A DNA stretch of 10,202 bases. Source: Pseudomonadota bacterium (GTDB lineage: Bacteria > Pseudomonadota > Alphaproteobacteria > Rhizobiales > Methylopilaceae). The stretch lies in assembly GCA_023389135.1 (NCBI GenBank), contig JAEWEX010000188.1, forward strand, positions 1 to 10,202, read 5' to 3'. Made by a program: the position numbers and the translations under genes. Below the pieces are notes generated by a model. That model searched no databases. It was not told the DNA's origin and was given only the letters and a program-made list of their open reading frames with translations. Of this stretch, positions 1-7,359 are shown one piece after another. Position 1 is the first letter of the stretch. The number at the start of each line of letters is the position of its first letter.

Positions 1-412
1 GGCCCAGAAGGCGCGGCGTCCAGCCCGTCGGGATGCGGCTCGTCGCCCAGAAGAAGACGAAGCCCACGGCCCAGACCAACCCGACCACGCGGCCCAGCAG
101 GCGGTGGCCCCATTCCCACCAGTAGATGAACTGGAACTCCGCGAGGCTCATGCCCTTGTTGAGGAGCTCGTATTGCGAGATCTGGCGGTAGCGCTCGAAC
201 TCCGCGGCCCAGGCCTGCGCCGACAGCGGCGGCAGCGCGCCGGTCACCGGCCGCCACTCGGTGATGGACAGGCCGGAGCCGGTCAGCCGCGTCGCGCCGC
301 CCACCATGATCATGGCGAACACCAGCACCACGACCGCCCACAGCCAGAGCCGCACGGGCCGCAGGCGGTCGGCGGAAAGGCGCTCGGGTCTGGGCGGGGG
401 CTGCGTCGTCAT
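1..412 (-). CDS. ctaA: Heme A synthase (COX15/CtaA), N-terminal part, cut by the window edge
   Basis: Inner-membrane enzyme that oxidises the C8 methyl group of heme O to make heme A for aa3-type cytochrome oxidases. The start codon is at 412 and 137 complete codons are visible. After a short cytoplasmic leader there is a first membrane helix (about residues 22-37, [16 protein letters not shown]), then the family signature [16 protein letters not shown] (38-53). A periplasmic loop with [20 protein letters not shown] follows (about 85-103), then HRLLGR and the start of a second helix. E100-x-x-H103 matches the conserved Glu-x-x-His pair of the heme-binding helix in CtaA. No CtaA-type cysteine pair is seen in the loop, consistent with the alphaproteobacterial/mitochondrial class. 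It is divergent from the DUF2842 gene with about 98 bases between them. No strong Shine-Dalgarno precedes the ATG. The 3' end, with the second heme-binding half, is outside the window. The family call is firm from the signature motifs. Confidence 0.93.
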   Translation of the reverse strand, partial: MTTQPPPRPERLSADRLRPVRLWLWAVVVLVFAMIMVGGATRLTGSGLSITEWRPVTGALPPLSAQAWAAEFERYRQISQYELLNKGMSLAEFQFIYWWEWGHRLLGRVVGLVWAVGFVFFWATSRIPTGWTPRLLG

Positions 413-510
413 CGCCGGTTGATGTCTCGCTCGCCGGGACACATAAACGCCGCCGCGGCGGGCGTCCACGGGACCGAACGCCGCGCCGCCAACGCCCGGG
501 AACCACGCCC

Positions 511-723
511 ATGCCCCCTCGCCTGCGCAAGCTCGTCGGAACCGTCGCCCTGGTGACGCTGGTGGTGGTGTGGGCCCTGTTCTTCATGGGCCTGGCCCAG
601 GGCCGCATCCAGGATGCCGGGCGGATCTGGCAGCTCGCCTATTACGTGGTGGCGGGCATGGGCTGGGTGCTGCCCGCCATGCTGATCATCCGCTGGATGG
701 AACGCCCGGCCCGCAACGGCTGA
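511..723 (+). CDS. DUF2842 family small membrane protein
   Basis: A 70-residue protein with two hydrophobic segments: about residues 8-29 ([22 protein letters not shown]) and about 41-61 ([22 protein letters not shown]). A basic N-terminus (PPRLRK) and the ending [10 protein letters not shown] suggest both ends are cytoplasmic. The W-Q-L-x-Y-Y-V-V-A-G-x-x-W-V-L-P-A pattern is what I recognise as DUF2842, a family found almost only in Alphaproteobacteria and of unknown function. A weak purine-rich stretch (cgggaa, near 497-502) is the only RBS candidate. It is divergent from ctaA and convergent with the autotransporter, whose stop codon is 24 bases past this one. A role near cytochrome oxidase assembly would be a guess from position only. 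Confidence 0.8.
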   Translation: MPPRLRKLVGTVALVTLVVVWALFFMGLAQGRIQDAGRIWQLAYYVVAGMGWVLPAMLIIRWMERPARNG

Positions 724-728
724 GGCGC

Positions 729-747
729 GGGCCGGAAGGCGCGGCCC
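729..747. terminator. Candidate hairpin between two convergent genes
   Basis: A perfect 6-bp GC stem (GGGCCG at 729-734, CGGCCC at 742-747) with a 7-base loop sits in the 24-base gap between the DUF2842 stop and the autotransporter stop. The position suits a bidirectional terminator, but no T-tract follows on either strand, so it could be chance in GC-rich DNA. Confidence 0.35.
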
Positions 748-3700
748 CTACCACCTGAGCCTGACGCCGCCATGGCCGCGGAAGGTGGACGAGCCGCCGT
801 CCAGCCCGTGATCGTAGCTGGCCTGGCCGAACAGCGCCGCGCCCTGGCCGAGCGACACCTCGCCGCCGGCGCTGACCTCGATCCAGGCCGTGTCCGCGTC
901 GGCGTCCATGCGCAGGCCCTGCACCACGGCGCCGCCCTCGCCCATCAGCTCTCCGGCGACGGCCACGCCGCCGTGCAGGCGGACGCCGTCCATGGCCAGA
1001 ACCGCCCGCGCACCGGCGCGCGCCACCAGTGAATCCGTGTCCTCGAAATCGGCATCGAGGTCGTACGGATCGCGGACGCGGCCGAATTCGATGGACTGGA
1101 ACGCCAGTTGCGCCCACGGCACCAGCGACACCGTCTGGGACATGGCGATGCTGGTGCCGGCCTCGACCGACAGGGCATAGCTGTCGGTGTCGAAGCGCGA
1201 GCGGCCGATGCCCCCGGGCGTCATCTCCCAATGGCCGAAGCCGTATTGCGCGACCGCCTCGGCATAGCTGCCGCCGTCGCTCCAGTTGGCATAGAGCCCG
1301 ACCATGCCGACATCGCCGGTGAGGTCGGCCCTGCCGACATTGGTGGCGACATCGCCGTCGAGCCGGCCGTAGCCCGCCATGACGCCGGTGCGGAAACCCG
1401 TCTCCGTGCCGAACAGGTCGATGCCGCCCTGGCCCAGCCACAGCGTGTGGTCGAGCCCGCCGTCGCCGCCGTCCGTGCCTGCGCCCACGACGCGGGCCCA
1501 GGCCCGGTCGACCGGCGCCTCGCCGATCAGGCCATCGAGGCCCCGCCGCTCGACATAGTTTCCGATCATGGCGGTCCCGACCTGACGCGCAGCCTGGGTC
1601 GCGCCCGCATAGCCGAACAGCTCGGCCGCGATCTCGCCCTGGGCGAGGCCGACATAGGTGATGGGGTCGTCTACCCCGTTGCCCGCGAAGAACGTGCCGT
1701 CGAAATCGGTGCTCGTGGCGGTGACCAGCTCGATCTCGTGGCCGCCCTGGACCACGCGGTTGCCCAGCACGAAGCTGCCCTGGTTGTCGCCGATCTCGAC
1801 CAGGCGGATGTCCTCCAGGTCGCCGATGGTGCTGCCGCCGCCGGCGGGCGTGGTCGGCGCGCCGCCGCTGTTGGGGCGGTAGAGGTAGATCGTGGTCTGG
1901 CCGCTGGCTTCGCCGCTGATGCGGAGCCGGTCGTAGTCGGTGCCGGCGACAGGGCTGGACGCTGCAAGATCGACCTCGAACCTGCCCGCGCCCAGATCGT
2001 CGCCGATGTTCGGGCCGGCTGCGTAGTTGCCGTCGATGTCGAAGATGCCCACCGACTGGCCGGGACTGAGGACGCCGGCGTTGAACACGTCGCCCTCCAC
2101 CGTGCCGTTGCCGCCGAAGGTGCCGCCCGGCTCCACGAAGACGCCGTTCAGGGCCTGGAGCGTGACGTCGTTGCCCACGAGCAGCGTGCCGCCCTCGACA
2201 TTGGCCAGGTCGACCTCGTAGGTCTGCGGGCTCGAATTCGTGCCGAGCAGCAGCGTGCCCATGCCGGTCTTTTCGAGCTCCCCCTCGCCGCCGAAGCCGC
2301 CGGTCAGTTCGGTGTGCTCGCCGAAGGTGGAATCGAAGGTGATCTCGCCATCCAGCAAGATGGAGTTGCCGATGGCCTCCACGCCGTTGATGAAGGTCAG
2401 CGTCGTCCCGTCGGCCATCAGCAGGTTGCCGGTGCCGAGCGCCAGTTCGTGGCCGAGGGCCAGTTCGCCCTCGCTCAGCCAGGTCTCGCCGGTGAAATTC
2501 TCGCTGTTTCCGGTCAGGATCAGCGTTCCGCTCCCGGTCTTTGCCAGTCCGCCTCCGCCCTGGAGCGACCCGGCGTAGGATCCCGCCCCGACAGTCAGGA
2601 TCGTGGAGCTGCCGCCGCCCATGTCGATGGCGCCGCCGGTGCCGTAGAGCAGGCTCATGGCAAGCTCGCCATTGCTGGCCACGTCGAGCAGGCCGCCATT
2701 GATGGTATAGGCCGTGTCGTCGACGAAGGCGCCCGCAGTGAGCGCACTCAGCACCCCGTCTTCCAGGACGGTGCCGCCGGTGTAGGCGTTGCCCGCATTG
2801 CCGAGCCTGAGTTCGCCATCGCCGGTCTTGCGAAGGGCGCCGGCGCCGGTCAGCGCCCCTCTCCACAGGGCGTCGAAGCCGTTGGTGTCGATCGTGGATG
2901 TGGTGCCGGCCTGCAGCTCGGCATCGACCAACGTGTCTAGGTCGGAGCCGATCACCTTGACCGTGCCGCCGCCGAGATTGAACGCGTAGCTGCCGTCGCT
3001 CCCGGTGTAGAGCCCGTTGAGGCTGTTTCCGCCGATCTCCAGCGCGCCGCCGTCGAGGTTGTAGACGCCCGCGCCGAAGCCGCCGAGATAGAGCTGCGAC
3101 TGCCCGTCGATGCGCAGGATGCCGCCGGTCTGGTTGACGGTGCCGTCGCTGTCGGGCTGCGCCCCGGCATCGCGGTCGCCGATGACCATGAAGCTCGTGC
3201 TGCCGGTGCCCGTCAGCTCCACCAGCGCCGTGCCGCCGATGTTCAGCACACCGGTGCTCTTGGCATTGTTGCCCGCATTGCGACCCACCGTGTGGCTGCC
3301 GCCGGTCATCAGCAGCTCGCCGCCGGTGATGGTGTAGGTGCCGGTGCCGCCCTGGTTGCCGATGTTGAGGTAGGGGCAGCGGTCGTCGTCGTCGCAGGTG
3401 GGCGACAGCCTGACGGTGCCGCCGGTCTGCTGTACGAGGCCGGTGCCGCCGAAGTCGCCGACCCGCAGGCCGACATTGACGTCGAACTCGCCGCCGGTGA
3501 CGTAGAGCGTGCCGTCAGCCCCGGCGCCGCTGCCGACCGCGAGGTTCGACCAGGCGGTCTCGCCCGAGCTCTGGGTCATGGAGCCGGCGAAGATGTAGCC
3601 CTCGCCCCGGTCCATGGTCGAGTTGTCGATCACCATGTCGCCGGCGCCGGCCTTGATGAAGCGGCCGTAGCCGCTCTCGTAGCTCCAGATGTCGGATTCG

Positions 3701-3936
3701 ATGGTGCCGGAGAAGGCGAAGCTCTCGCCCTCGGGGTAGACCGACGTCAGCCAGGCGGAGCCCAGCCAGACCTGGGCGTTCTCGGGCAGTGGGCCGGTGG
3801 TTTCCTGGGCGCCGGGATCGAGCGACCTGAGATCGATGTCCTGCGCCGCCGCCGCGGACGAAGCCGCCATCGCAAGCACCAGGACGCTGGAGCCGGACCA
3901 GAGCCCGACCCGGCGATTACGCAAACGACGATGCAT
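748..3936 (-). CDS. Autotransporter (type Va secretion) with PATR repeats and C-terminal outer-membrane barrel
   Basis: A 1062-residue self-secreted surface protein. The signal peptide is residues 1-31: basic MHRRLRNRR, a hydrophobic core, and cleavage probably after SSAAAA, before QDIDL. The passenger is about 32-770, rich in Gly/Thr beta-strand repeats as in a beta-helix. Three passenger-associated transport repeats with the G-x-L-x-K-T-G-x-G-x-L-x-L pattern lie near 361-395 (LRKTGDGELRL), 457-492 (LAKTGSGTLIL) and 546-588 (LEKTGMGTLLL). A pertactin-like junction follows (about 603-628, GGTFGGNGTVEGDVFNAGVLSPGQS). A helical linker (about 770-800) leads to a barrel of roughly 252 residues (811-1062) that starts RAWARVV and ends with the terminal aromatic RLRW. 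The start is supported by GGGGAG seven bases before the ATG. No protease or esterase motif was seen, so an adhesin or matrix role is likelier than an enzyme, by inference only. One close cysteine pair is present (C181, C187). Long open frames in other phases here are shadows of its GC-rich codons. Confidence 0.95.
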   Translation of the reverse strand: MHRRLRNRRVGLWSGSSVLVLAMAASSAAAAQDIDLRSLDPGAQETTGPLPENAQVWLGSAWLTSVYPEGESFAFSGTIESDIWSYESGYGRFIKAGAGDMVIDNSTMDRGEGYIFAGSMTQSSGETAWSNLAVGSGAGADGTLYVTGGEFDVNVGLRVGDFGGTGLVQQTGGTVRLSPTCDDDDRCPYLNIGNQGGTGTYTITGGELLMTGGSHTVGRNAGNNAKSTGVLNIGGTALVELTGTGSTSFMVIGDRDAGAQPDSDGTVNQTGGILRIDGQSQLYLGGFGAGVYNLDGGALEIGGNSLNGLYTGSDGSYAFNLGGGTVKVIGSDLDTLVDAELQAGTTSTIDTNGFDALWRGALTGAGALRKTGDGELRLGNAGNAYTGGTVLEDGVLSALTAGAFVDDTAYTINGGLLDVASNGELAMSLLYGTGGAIDMGGGSSTILTVGAGSYAGSLQGGGGLAKTGSGTLILTGNSENFTGETWLSEGELALGHELALGTGNLLMADGTTLTFINGVEAIGNSILLDGEITFDSTFGEHTELTGGFGGEGELEKTGMGTLLLGTNSSPQTYEVDLANVEGGTLLVGNDVTLQALNGVFVEPGGTFGGNGTVEGDVFNAGVLSPGQSVGIFDIDGNYAAGPNIGDDLGAGRFEVDLAASSPVAGTDYDRLRISGEASGQTTIYLYRPNSGGAPTTPAGGGSTIGDLEDIRLVEIGDNQGSFVLGNRVVQGGHEIELVTATSTDFDGTFFAGNGVDDPITYVGLAQGEIAAELFGYAGATQAARQVGTAMIGNYVERRGLDGLIGEAPVDRAWARVVGAGTDGGDGGLDHTLWLGQGGIDLFGTETGFRTGVMAGYGRLDGDVATNVGRADLTGDVGMVGLYANWSDGGSYAEAVAQYGFGHWEMTPGGIGRSRFDTDSYALSVEAGTSIAMSQTVSLVPWAQLAFQSIEFGRVRDPYDLDADFEDTDSLVARAGARAVLAMDGVRLHGGVAVAGELMGEGGAVVQGLRMDADADTAWIEVSAGGEVSLGQGAALFGQASYDHGLDGGSSTFRGHGGVRLRW

Positions 3937-3969
3937 CTTGATACTCCCCGAGCCCCGTCTACAGCCCAG

Positions 3970-3997
3970 AGTTTAATGGACAAATAAATTCCTGCAA
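3970..3997 (-). promoter_or_regulatory. Candidate sigma-70-type promoter for the autotransporter
   Basis: On the minus strand TTGCAG (3997-3992) and TAAACT (3975-3970) are separated by 16 bases, within an unusually AT-rich patch for this region. Transcription would start near 3963, leaving a leader of about 27 bases that carries the GGGGAG ribosome site. The call rests on box similarity and position. Confidence 0.45.
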
Positions 3998-4671
3998 TCT
4001 TCGCGGGAAAGGGGCCGGATCGGGGCCCGCGCAACAGTGCGGGTGCTTGAGCCGGCGCTGCCTCCACGCCCGTTGCTGAAGCAATGGCCGCCCGATCCAT
4101 GACAGGAAAAGTAACCATGGTTCCAGGCCACGGGACGGATACTGCCGCCTGTTTGGCACCGGCCATCCGTCCACCGGCTGTCCCACGGCCCAGCCAAGGA
4201 CAACGGTCATGCAGACCACCTCCCTCCTTCCCCGGCAGGGTCGGCACCCGAAGGTCTGGCCTACCTCACTCACCTTGCCGTAACGGACGATTGGCGGCGT
4301 GACCCCGGCGCTCTGTCGATCACCGATTGCTCACCGGGAATCTGAGCCGATCTCAGCCGCCACTATCCCGGCACCACTCGCCTAGGCGTGCTATCCCGAT
4401 TTGGCCATCCCTGCTGCCCGCCGCACCGCATATGCAGATGCCCAGACTGGCGCACGGTCTCTGAAGGCGGCTTGGCAAAAAGCCGTCGCGCTCATTGCTG
4501 GCATCGATCACCGGACTGGAATTTAGACAACAGCTTGCCCGGATGCGCTTGATCAGGGCCTGCGAACCCGGGGTCGACTTGCTGATTACCACTCGAAGAG
4601 GCCGGCGAGCGGTGGGCGCTCAATGACTGTGCGGTAGAGCCGCCAACCAGAACCATGGGGCCCAACCTCCC
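3998..4671. other. Long intergenic stretch with no supported gene
   Basis: About 670 bases between the autotransporter promoter and the end of the immunity gene. The open frames here are short, lack ribosome sites and do not resemble a known family. The longest candidate (minus strand, 4353-4592, 79 codons) has unusual Cys/Ser-rich composition and reads like chance. A 5-bp hairpin with CCCGC and GCGGG arms lies near 4026-4045 without a T-tract. The stretch may hold decayed remnants of a larger rhs or insertion locus, but nothing could be identified. Confidence 0.5.
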
Positions 4672-4908
4672 CTACTCCTTCAAGATCATCTTCACATGCC
4701 GAATTGGTATCTGATTTGGCACTTGCGTTAATTCGTCGAGGTGATTGCCGCCCCACGATTCCGCCATCAGGTGCACATGATCCGTGCGCCTCTCATTGAT
4801 AAAGCGCAATTGAGCAATCAAAGAATTGAGGCCCGCTTTGTCAAAATATACCTCCAATGTATCGGGGTTTTCGGAGCCCGTATTCGGCAACAATTCAAAA
4901 CTAATCAT
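4672..4908 (-). CDS. Imm32-like immunity protein
   Basis: A 78-residue soluble acidic protein with no signal peptide or membrane segment. The stretch DHVHLMAESWGGNHLDEL (about residues 43-60), followed by IRHVKMIL near the end, matches the pattern I know for the Imm32 family of polymorphic-toxin immunity proteins (D-H-hydrophobic-H-L-M-x-x-x-W-G-G-x-x-L, then H-V-K). The expected role is cytoplasmic binding and neutralisation of the toxin tip of the RHS protein encoded directly upstream. Four bases separate the two genes. The ribosome site AGGTGA overlaps the last codons and stop of the rhs frame, so translation is probably coupled. Base composition differs sharply from the surroundings: a hand count of 4681-4740 gives 26 G/C in 60, against clearly GC-rich flanks, a common sign of horizontally moved toxin/immunity cassettes. 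Confidence 0.78.
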   Translation of the reverse strand: MISFELLPNTGSENPDTLEVYFDKAGLNSLIAQLRFINERRTDHVHLMAESWGGNHLDELTQVPNQIPIRHVKMILKE

Positions 4909-4912
4909 CTAT

Positions 4913-5695
4913 TCACCTGAGGTTATATTGACGAGGCGCAAGCACATCCCGCACTAGCCTGGACCGGTGTACGCCCACATGCGGAGGCTTGGGCGGCGCG
5001 TGGTTGGCATCCCTTCCATAGAAGGGGTTGGCCGCGAGCGACTTATGCGCGAACCGACCTGCCATTGATGGCGCGTGGCCGATCGATCCGACGGTCAGCG
5101 CCCACATGGCGACGGAAGACGGGTCGACACACTCCCAGGCTCCATCGTGCTGATAGAGCTGGTAAAGGAGGTTGCCCCCGCCGCCGAGCGCTGCCCCGAT
5201 GACGGGATACAGCAACGGGCTTAGCGCAAAGCGCCCATCCAGATCGACATACATCTCCGGGCTGTTCTTCGCGTACCACCAGCGGTTCGGTCCGTCGGGC
5301 ATGCCGAGCGGATCGGGCTGGAGGTAGCGACCGGATTGCGGGTCGTAGGTCCGGTGCCAGTTGTAGTGCAGCCCGCTCTCGGCCTGGAACCATTGCCCGG
5401 GCAGGCGCAGGTCCAGCGAGGCCGGGCCGGTGATGCCGTAGGCTCCGCCATAGGACCACCACGTCGCTTCCCAGACCGGGGTCATGGCGCCGTCCGTCAT
5501 CATGACGGGCCGGTTCAGGCGGTCGGCGTGGACGAACCAGAGTTGCGGCGTCGCCGTGTCGTCCCCGCCGGGCTGGCGCCCGTCACGGTGCGCGGTCAGC
5601 GCCATCGGGCCGCCCCGACCAGGCCACGCCAATGCAGGCGGCAGACAAGACCATTCCGGCACGTCCCGTCGCCGTCGCAGACGGCTCACCTCCAA
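4913..5695 (-). CDS. RHS core fragment with C-terminal variable (toxin-like) tip, 5'-truncated
   Basis: The frame has 260 codons from a TTG at 5695; an in-frame ATG at 5605 (residue 31) is an equally plausible start. From about residue 44 it is a clear RHS repeat-associated core: LWFVHADRLNRPVMMTDG (52-69), WEATWWSYGGAYG, LRLPGQWFQAESGLHYN (96-112), then RTYDPQSGRYLQPDPLG (115-131) and NSPEMYVDLDG (144-154). The core motif normally ends the RHS shell and marks where the variable tip begins. Here residues 155-260 are the tip, starting with a Gly/Ala-rich hydrophobic stretch (about 160-180) and ending ...NHAPPKPPHVGVHRSRLVRDV...RQYNLR. I do not recognise a toxin fold. Full RHS proteins are over 1000 residues with many YD repeats; these are absent and the first 40 or so residues are not RHS-like. 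The gene is either a decayed remnant or an orphan tip module kept with its immunity gene. Confidence 0.8.
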   Translation of the reverse strand: MEVSRLRRRRDVPEWSCLPPALAWPGRGGPMALTAHRDGRQPGGDDTATPQLWFVHADRLNRPVMMTDGAMTPVWEATWWSYGGAYGITGPASLDLRLPGQWFQAESGLHYNWHRTYDPQSGRYLQPDPLGMPDGPNRWWYAKNSPEMYVDLDGRFALSPLLYPVIGAALGGGGNLLYQLYQHDGAWECVDPSSVAMWALTVGSIGHAPSMAGRFAHKSLAANPFYGRDANHAPPKPPHVGVHRSRLVRDVLAPRQYNLR

Positions 5696-5805
5696 CCACG
5701 GTTGGATCTGTCCACTGCTCGGGACGCTAAGTTGACAGTGGTTGGGGGAGCGGGCCGGGGGAGCAACCCCGTCTGATTTCTTGAACTCACAGGATAAAAC
5801 AGGGT

Positions 5806-5852
5806 TGGCGCGCCCAAGGGGAATCGAACCCCTGTTTTCGCCGTGAAAGGGC
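5806..5852 (-). other. tRNA-Glu(UUC) 3' fragment: predicted attachment core (att) of the mobile element
   Basis: Read on the minus strand this is the 3' half of a tRNA-Glu: anticodon loop CTTTCAC with anticodon TTC (5847-5845), the 3' anticodon arm, and a perfect T-arm (AGGGG - TTCGATT - CCCCT, 5833-5817). Then come acceptor strand TGGGCGC (5816-5810), discriminator G and CCA (5808-5806). Matching 5' sequence is missing: the anticodon stem pairs only as far as 5852, and no D-arm or GCGCCCA acceptor strand exists near 5881. A truncated tRNA 3' end beside an integrase is the classical trace of site-specific integration. The phage side is to the right; the intact tRNA-Glu is expected at the other element end. 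Confidence 0.85.
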
Positions 5853-5932
5853 CGGTCTTCGGACCTTCTTCTGTCCGCCGCCGTTCACGTTGATCCAACG
5901 AAATCAATGGCTTGAAGGACTTGCGTCCGCCG

Positions 5933-5977
5933 TTGTTCGCCATCGTGCGCAGACGTATATTTGACGGATATTTGACG
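5933..5977 (+). promoter_or_regulatory. Candidate integrase promoter with tandem 10-bp operator-like repeat
   Basis: TATATT (5956-5961) is a good -10 box, with TTGTTC (5933-5938) 17 bases upstream as a weak -35. The 10-mer ATATTTGACG occurs twice, at 5957-5966 and 5968-5977, an 11-bp period that places the copies about one helix turn apart. The first copy overlaps the -10. This arrangement suits a repressor or excisionase site, or integrase arm-type sites. Confidence 0.4.
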
Positions 5978-5994
5978 CTTTTGGAGCGACCAGC

Positions 5995-7359
5995 ATGGCG
6001 CGTAGCCTCGGCGAAGCCCCGATCACGACCCGCAACGCACGCGACAGGCTGCCGACCGGCTTGCACTGGCGCGCCATCGATGCCGAGGTCCATCTGGGCT
6101 ACCGCAAGGGAAAGCGCGGCGGCGTCTGGCTGGTGCGCTGGCGCGCCGGCAAGGGCTATCGGCAGGCGGCGGTCGGCACCGCAGACGATACGCTCAAGGT
6201 CGGCACGCTGGACTTCGCTGCGGCATCGAAGGCAGCGCGCGAACTGGTGGAGCGCGCGAGGCTGGACGACGCGGCGGCAGCGGCCGGACCGCCCCTGACA
6301 GTAGGCGCGGCGGCCGAGGCTTATGTGAATGCCCGCGACGCGCGGGAGTCCAGTCGTAGGGGCAAGCCGGCGCGTTCCGACGCATGGCACCGCCTGGGGC
6401 GTTACCTCACTGGCCAGCCGGCCCGCGGGCGGCGAGCGGAGACCAGTGCCGCGCCGCTGGCGGCGGTGGCCGTCCATGCGCTTGGCGAGCGTGATTTGCT
6501 GGCATGGCGGGAGGGGCTTCCGGCGGCGATGAAGGCGACGACGCGCCAGCGGCTGGTCAACGACGTTAAGGCGGCGCTGAATGCCGCCTACGCGGCAAAT
6601 CGGGATCGCCTTCCCCCTGCCCTGCCCGGCATCATCAAGCACGGTCTCCGGGCGTTGGAGCACCACGACGTGGCAGCGCCAGTGGCCCGTGCAAATCAGA
6701 TCCTGACCGATACGGAAATCTCGCGACTGCTCAAGGCGGCTCGCTCTGTTGACGCCGCGGGGGATTGGGGTGGCGACCTGTTCCGGCTGGTGCTGGTGCT
6801 CGCGGCCACGGGCGCGCGCTTTTCTCAGGTGGTCCGGATGCGCGTCGCGGATTGCCAACTCGCCGAACGTCGGCTTCTGGTGCCAGTCAGCCGGAAAGGT
6901 CGAGGCGGCAAGTCGGGCTCGATCACGGTTCCGGTGGGCGCGGACGTGCTGGACGAACTCGCCGCGGCCGTCGCAGGGCGGCCGCCAGACGCGTGCCTGC
7001 TTGAGCGATGGCGCAGCGTCCAGTTGCCGGGCGGTGTCGTGTGGACGCGCGATAGGCGCGGTGCATGGCAGTCGGCGGCGGAGCTCACGCGCCCGTGGCA
7101 CACCATTCGGGAGGCCGCCGGATTGCCCGAGGTCGTACCCTATGCCCTACGCCATTCCAGCATCGTGAAGGGCATCCGCGCGAACCTACCGATCCGGCTC
7201 GTGGCGGCGCTGCACGACACCAGCACCGCCATGATCGAGCGGCATTACTCCAAGTGGATCACATCTGGACTGGAAGAGCTGGCGCGGGCCGCCATCGTTC
7301 CGCTGGTGCCCGCCGGCGACAGCGCGACCGTTGTGCGTCTGCGGGAGGTCGACAGGTGA
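5995..7359 (+). CDS. int: Tyrosine recombinase/phage integrase
   Basis: A 454-residue site-specific recombinase that would insert and excise the element at tRNA-Glu. The N-terminal part (about 30-60, HLGYRKGKRGGVWLVRW) looks like the arm-binding domain, followed by a core-binding helical domain (about 100-215) with TTRQRLVNDVKAALNAAY. The catalytic domain starts near 235 (ILTDTEISRLLKAAR). Active-site residues: R275 in ATGARFSQVVRMR, a basic beta-hairpin lysine (K301 or K306 in SRKGRGGKSGS), R386 in PYALRHSSIV, H407 in ALHDTSTAM, and nucleophile Y418 in IERHYSKW. The usual first histidine of the H-x-x-R box is a tyrosine (Y383); I recall this YALRHS variant from other alphaproteobacterial integrases. 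GGAG (5983-5986) lies eight bases before the ATG. The gene ends in a GTGA overlap with the next gene. Long minus-strand frames across it are shadows. Confidence 0.95.
   Translation: MARSLGEAPITTRNARDRLPTGLHWRAIDAEVHLGYRKGKRGGVWLVRWRAGKGYRQAAVGTADDTLKVGTLDFAAASKAARELVERARLDDAAAAAGPPLTVGAAAEAYVNARDARESSRRGKPARSDAWHRLGRYLTGQPARGRRAETSAAPLAAVAVHALGERDLLAWREGLPAAMKATTRQRLVNDVKAALNAAYAANRDRLPPALPGIIKHGLRALEHHDVAAPVARANQILTDTEISRLLKAARSVDAAGDWGGDLFRLVLVLAATGARFSQVVRMRVADCQLAERRLLVPVSRKGRGGKSGSITVPVGADVLDELAAAVAGRPPDACLLERWRSVQLPGGVVWTRDRRGAWQSAAELTRPWHTIREAAGLPEVVPYALRHSSIVKGIRANLPIRLVAALHDTSTAMIERHYSKWITSGLEELARAAIVPLVPAGDSATVVRLREVDR

Noticed and set aside
686..2866. 726-codon open frame on the minus strand
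   Set aside because: It overlaps the autotransporter in another phase and is extremely Arg/Gly/His-rich low-complexity sequence, as expected from GC-rich codons read out of frame.
1108..2940. 610-codon open frame on the plus strand
   Set aside because: Antisense shadow of the autotransporter, with Ala/Val/Glu-rich composition and no domain.
4353..4592. 79-codon minus-strand open frame, and a faint transposase-like string (ADYHSKRPASGG) on the plus strand at the same place
   Set aside because: No ribosome site, no supporting motif before or after, and stops in all frames close by. Similarity to the IS3-type DYN.xRPH motif is too weak to call a remnant.
5732..5737. Consensus -35 box TTGACA on the plus strand
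   Set aside because: No acceptable -10 at 15-19 bases downstream; the following DNA is G/C-only.
5806..5881. Complete tRNA-Glu gene
   Set aside because: The D-arm, 5' acceptor strand and the outer anticodon stem do not match; only the 3' half is tRNA.
5686..7101. 471-codon open frame on the minus strand
   Set aside because: Antisense to the integrase and running through the tRNA fragment; the RFPLGAP stretch is the usual translation of a tRNA T-arm, not a protein motif.
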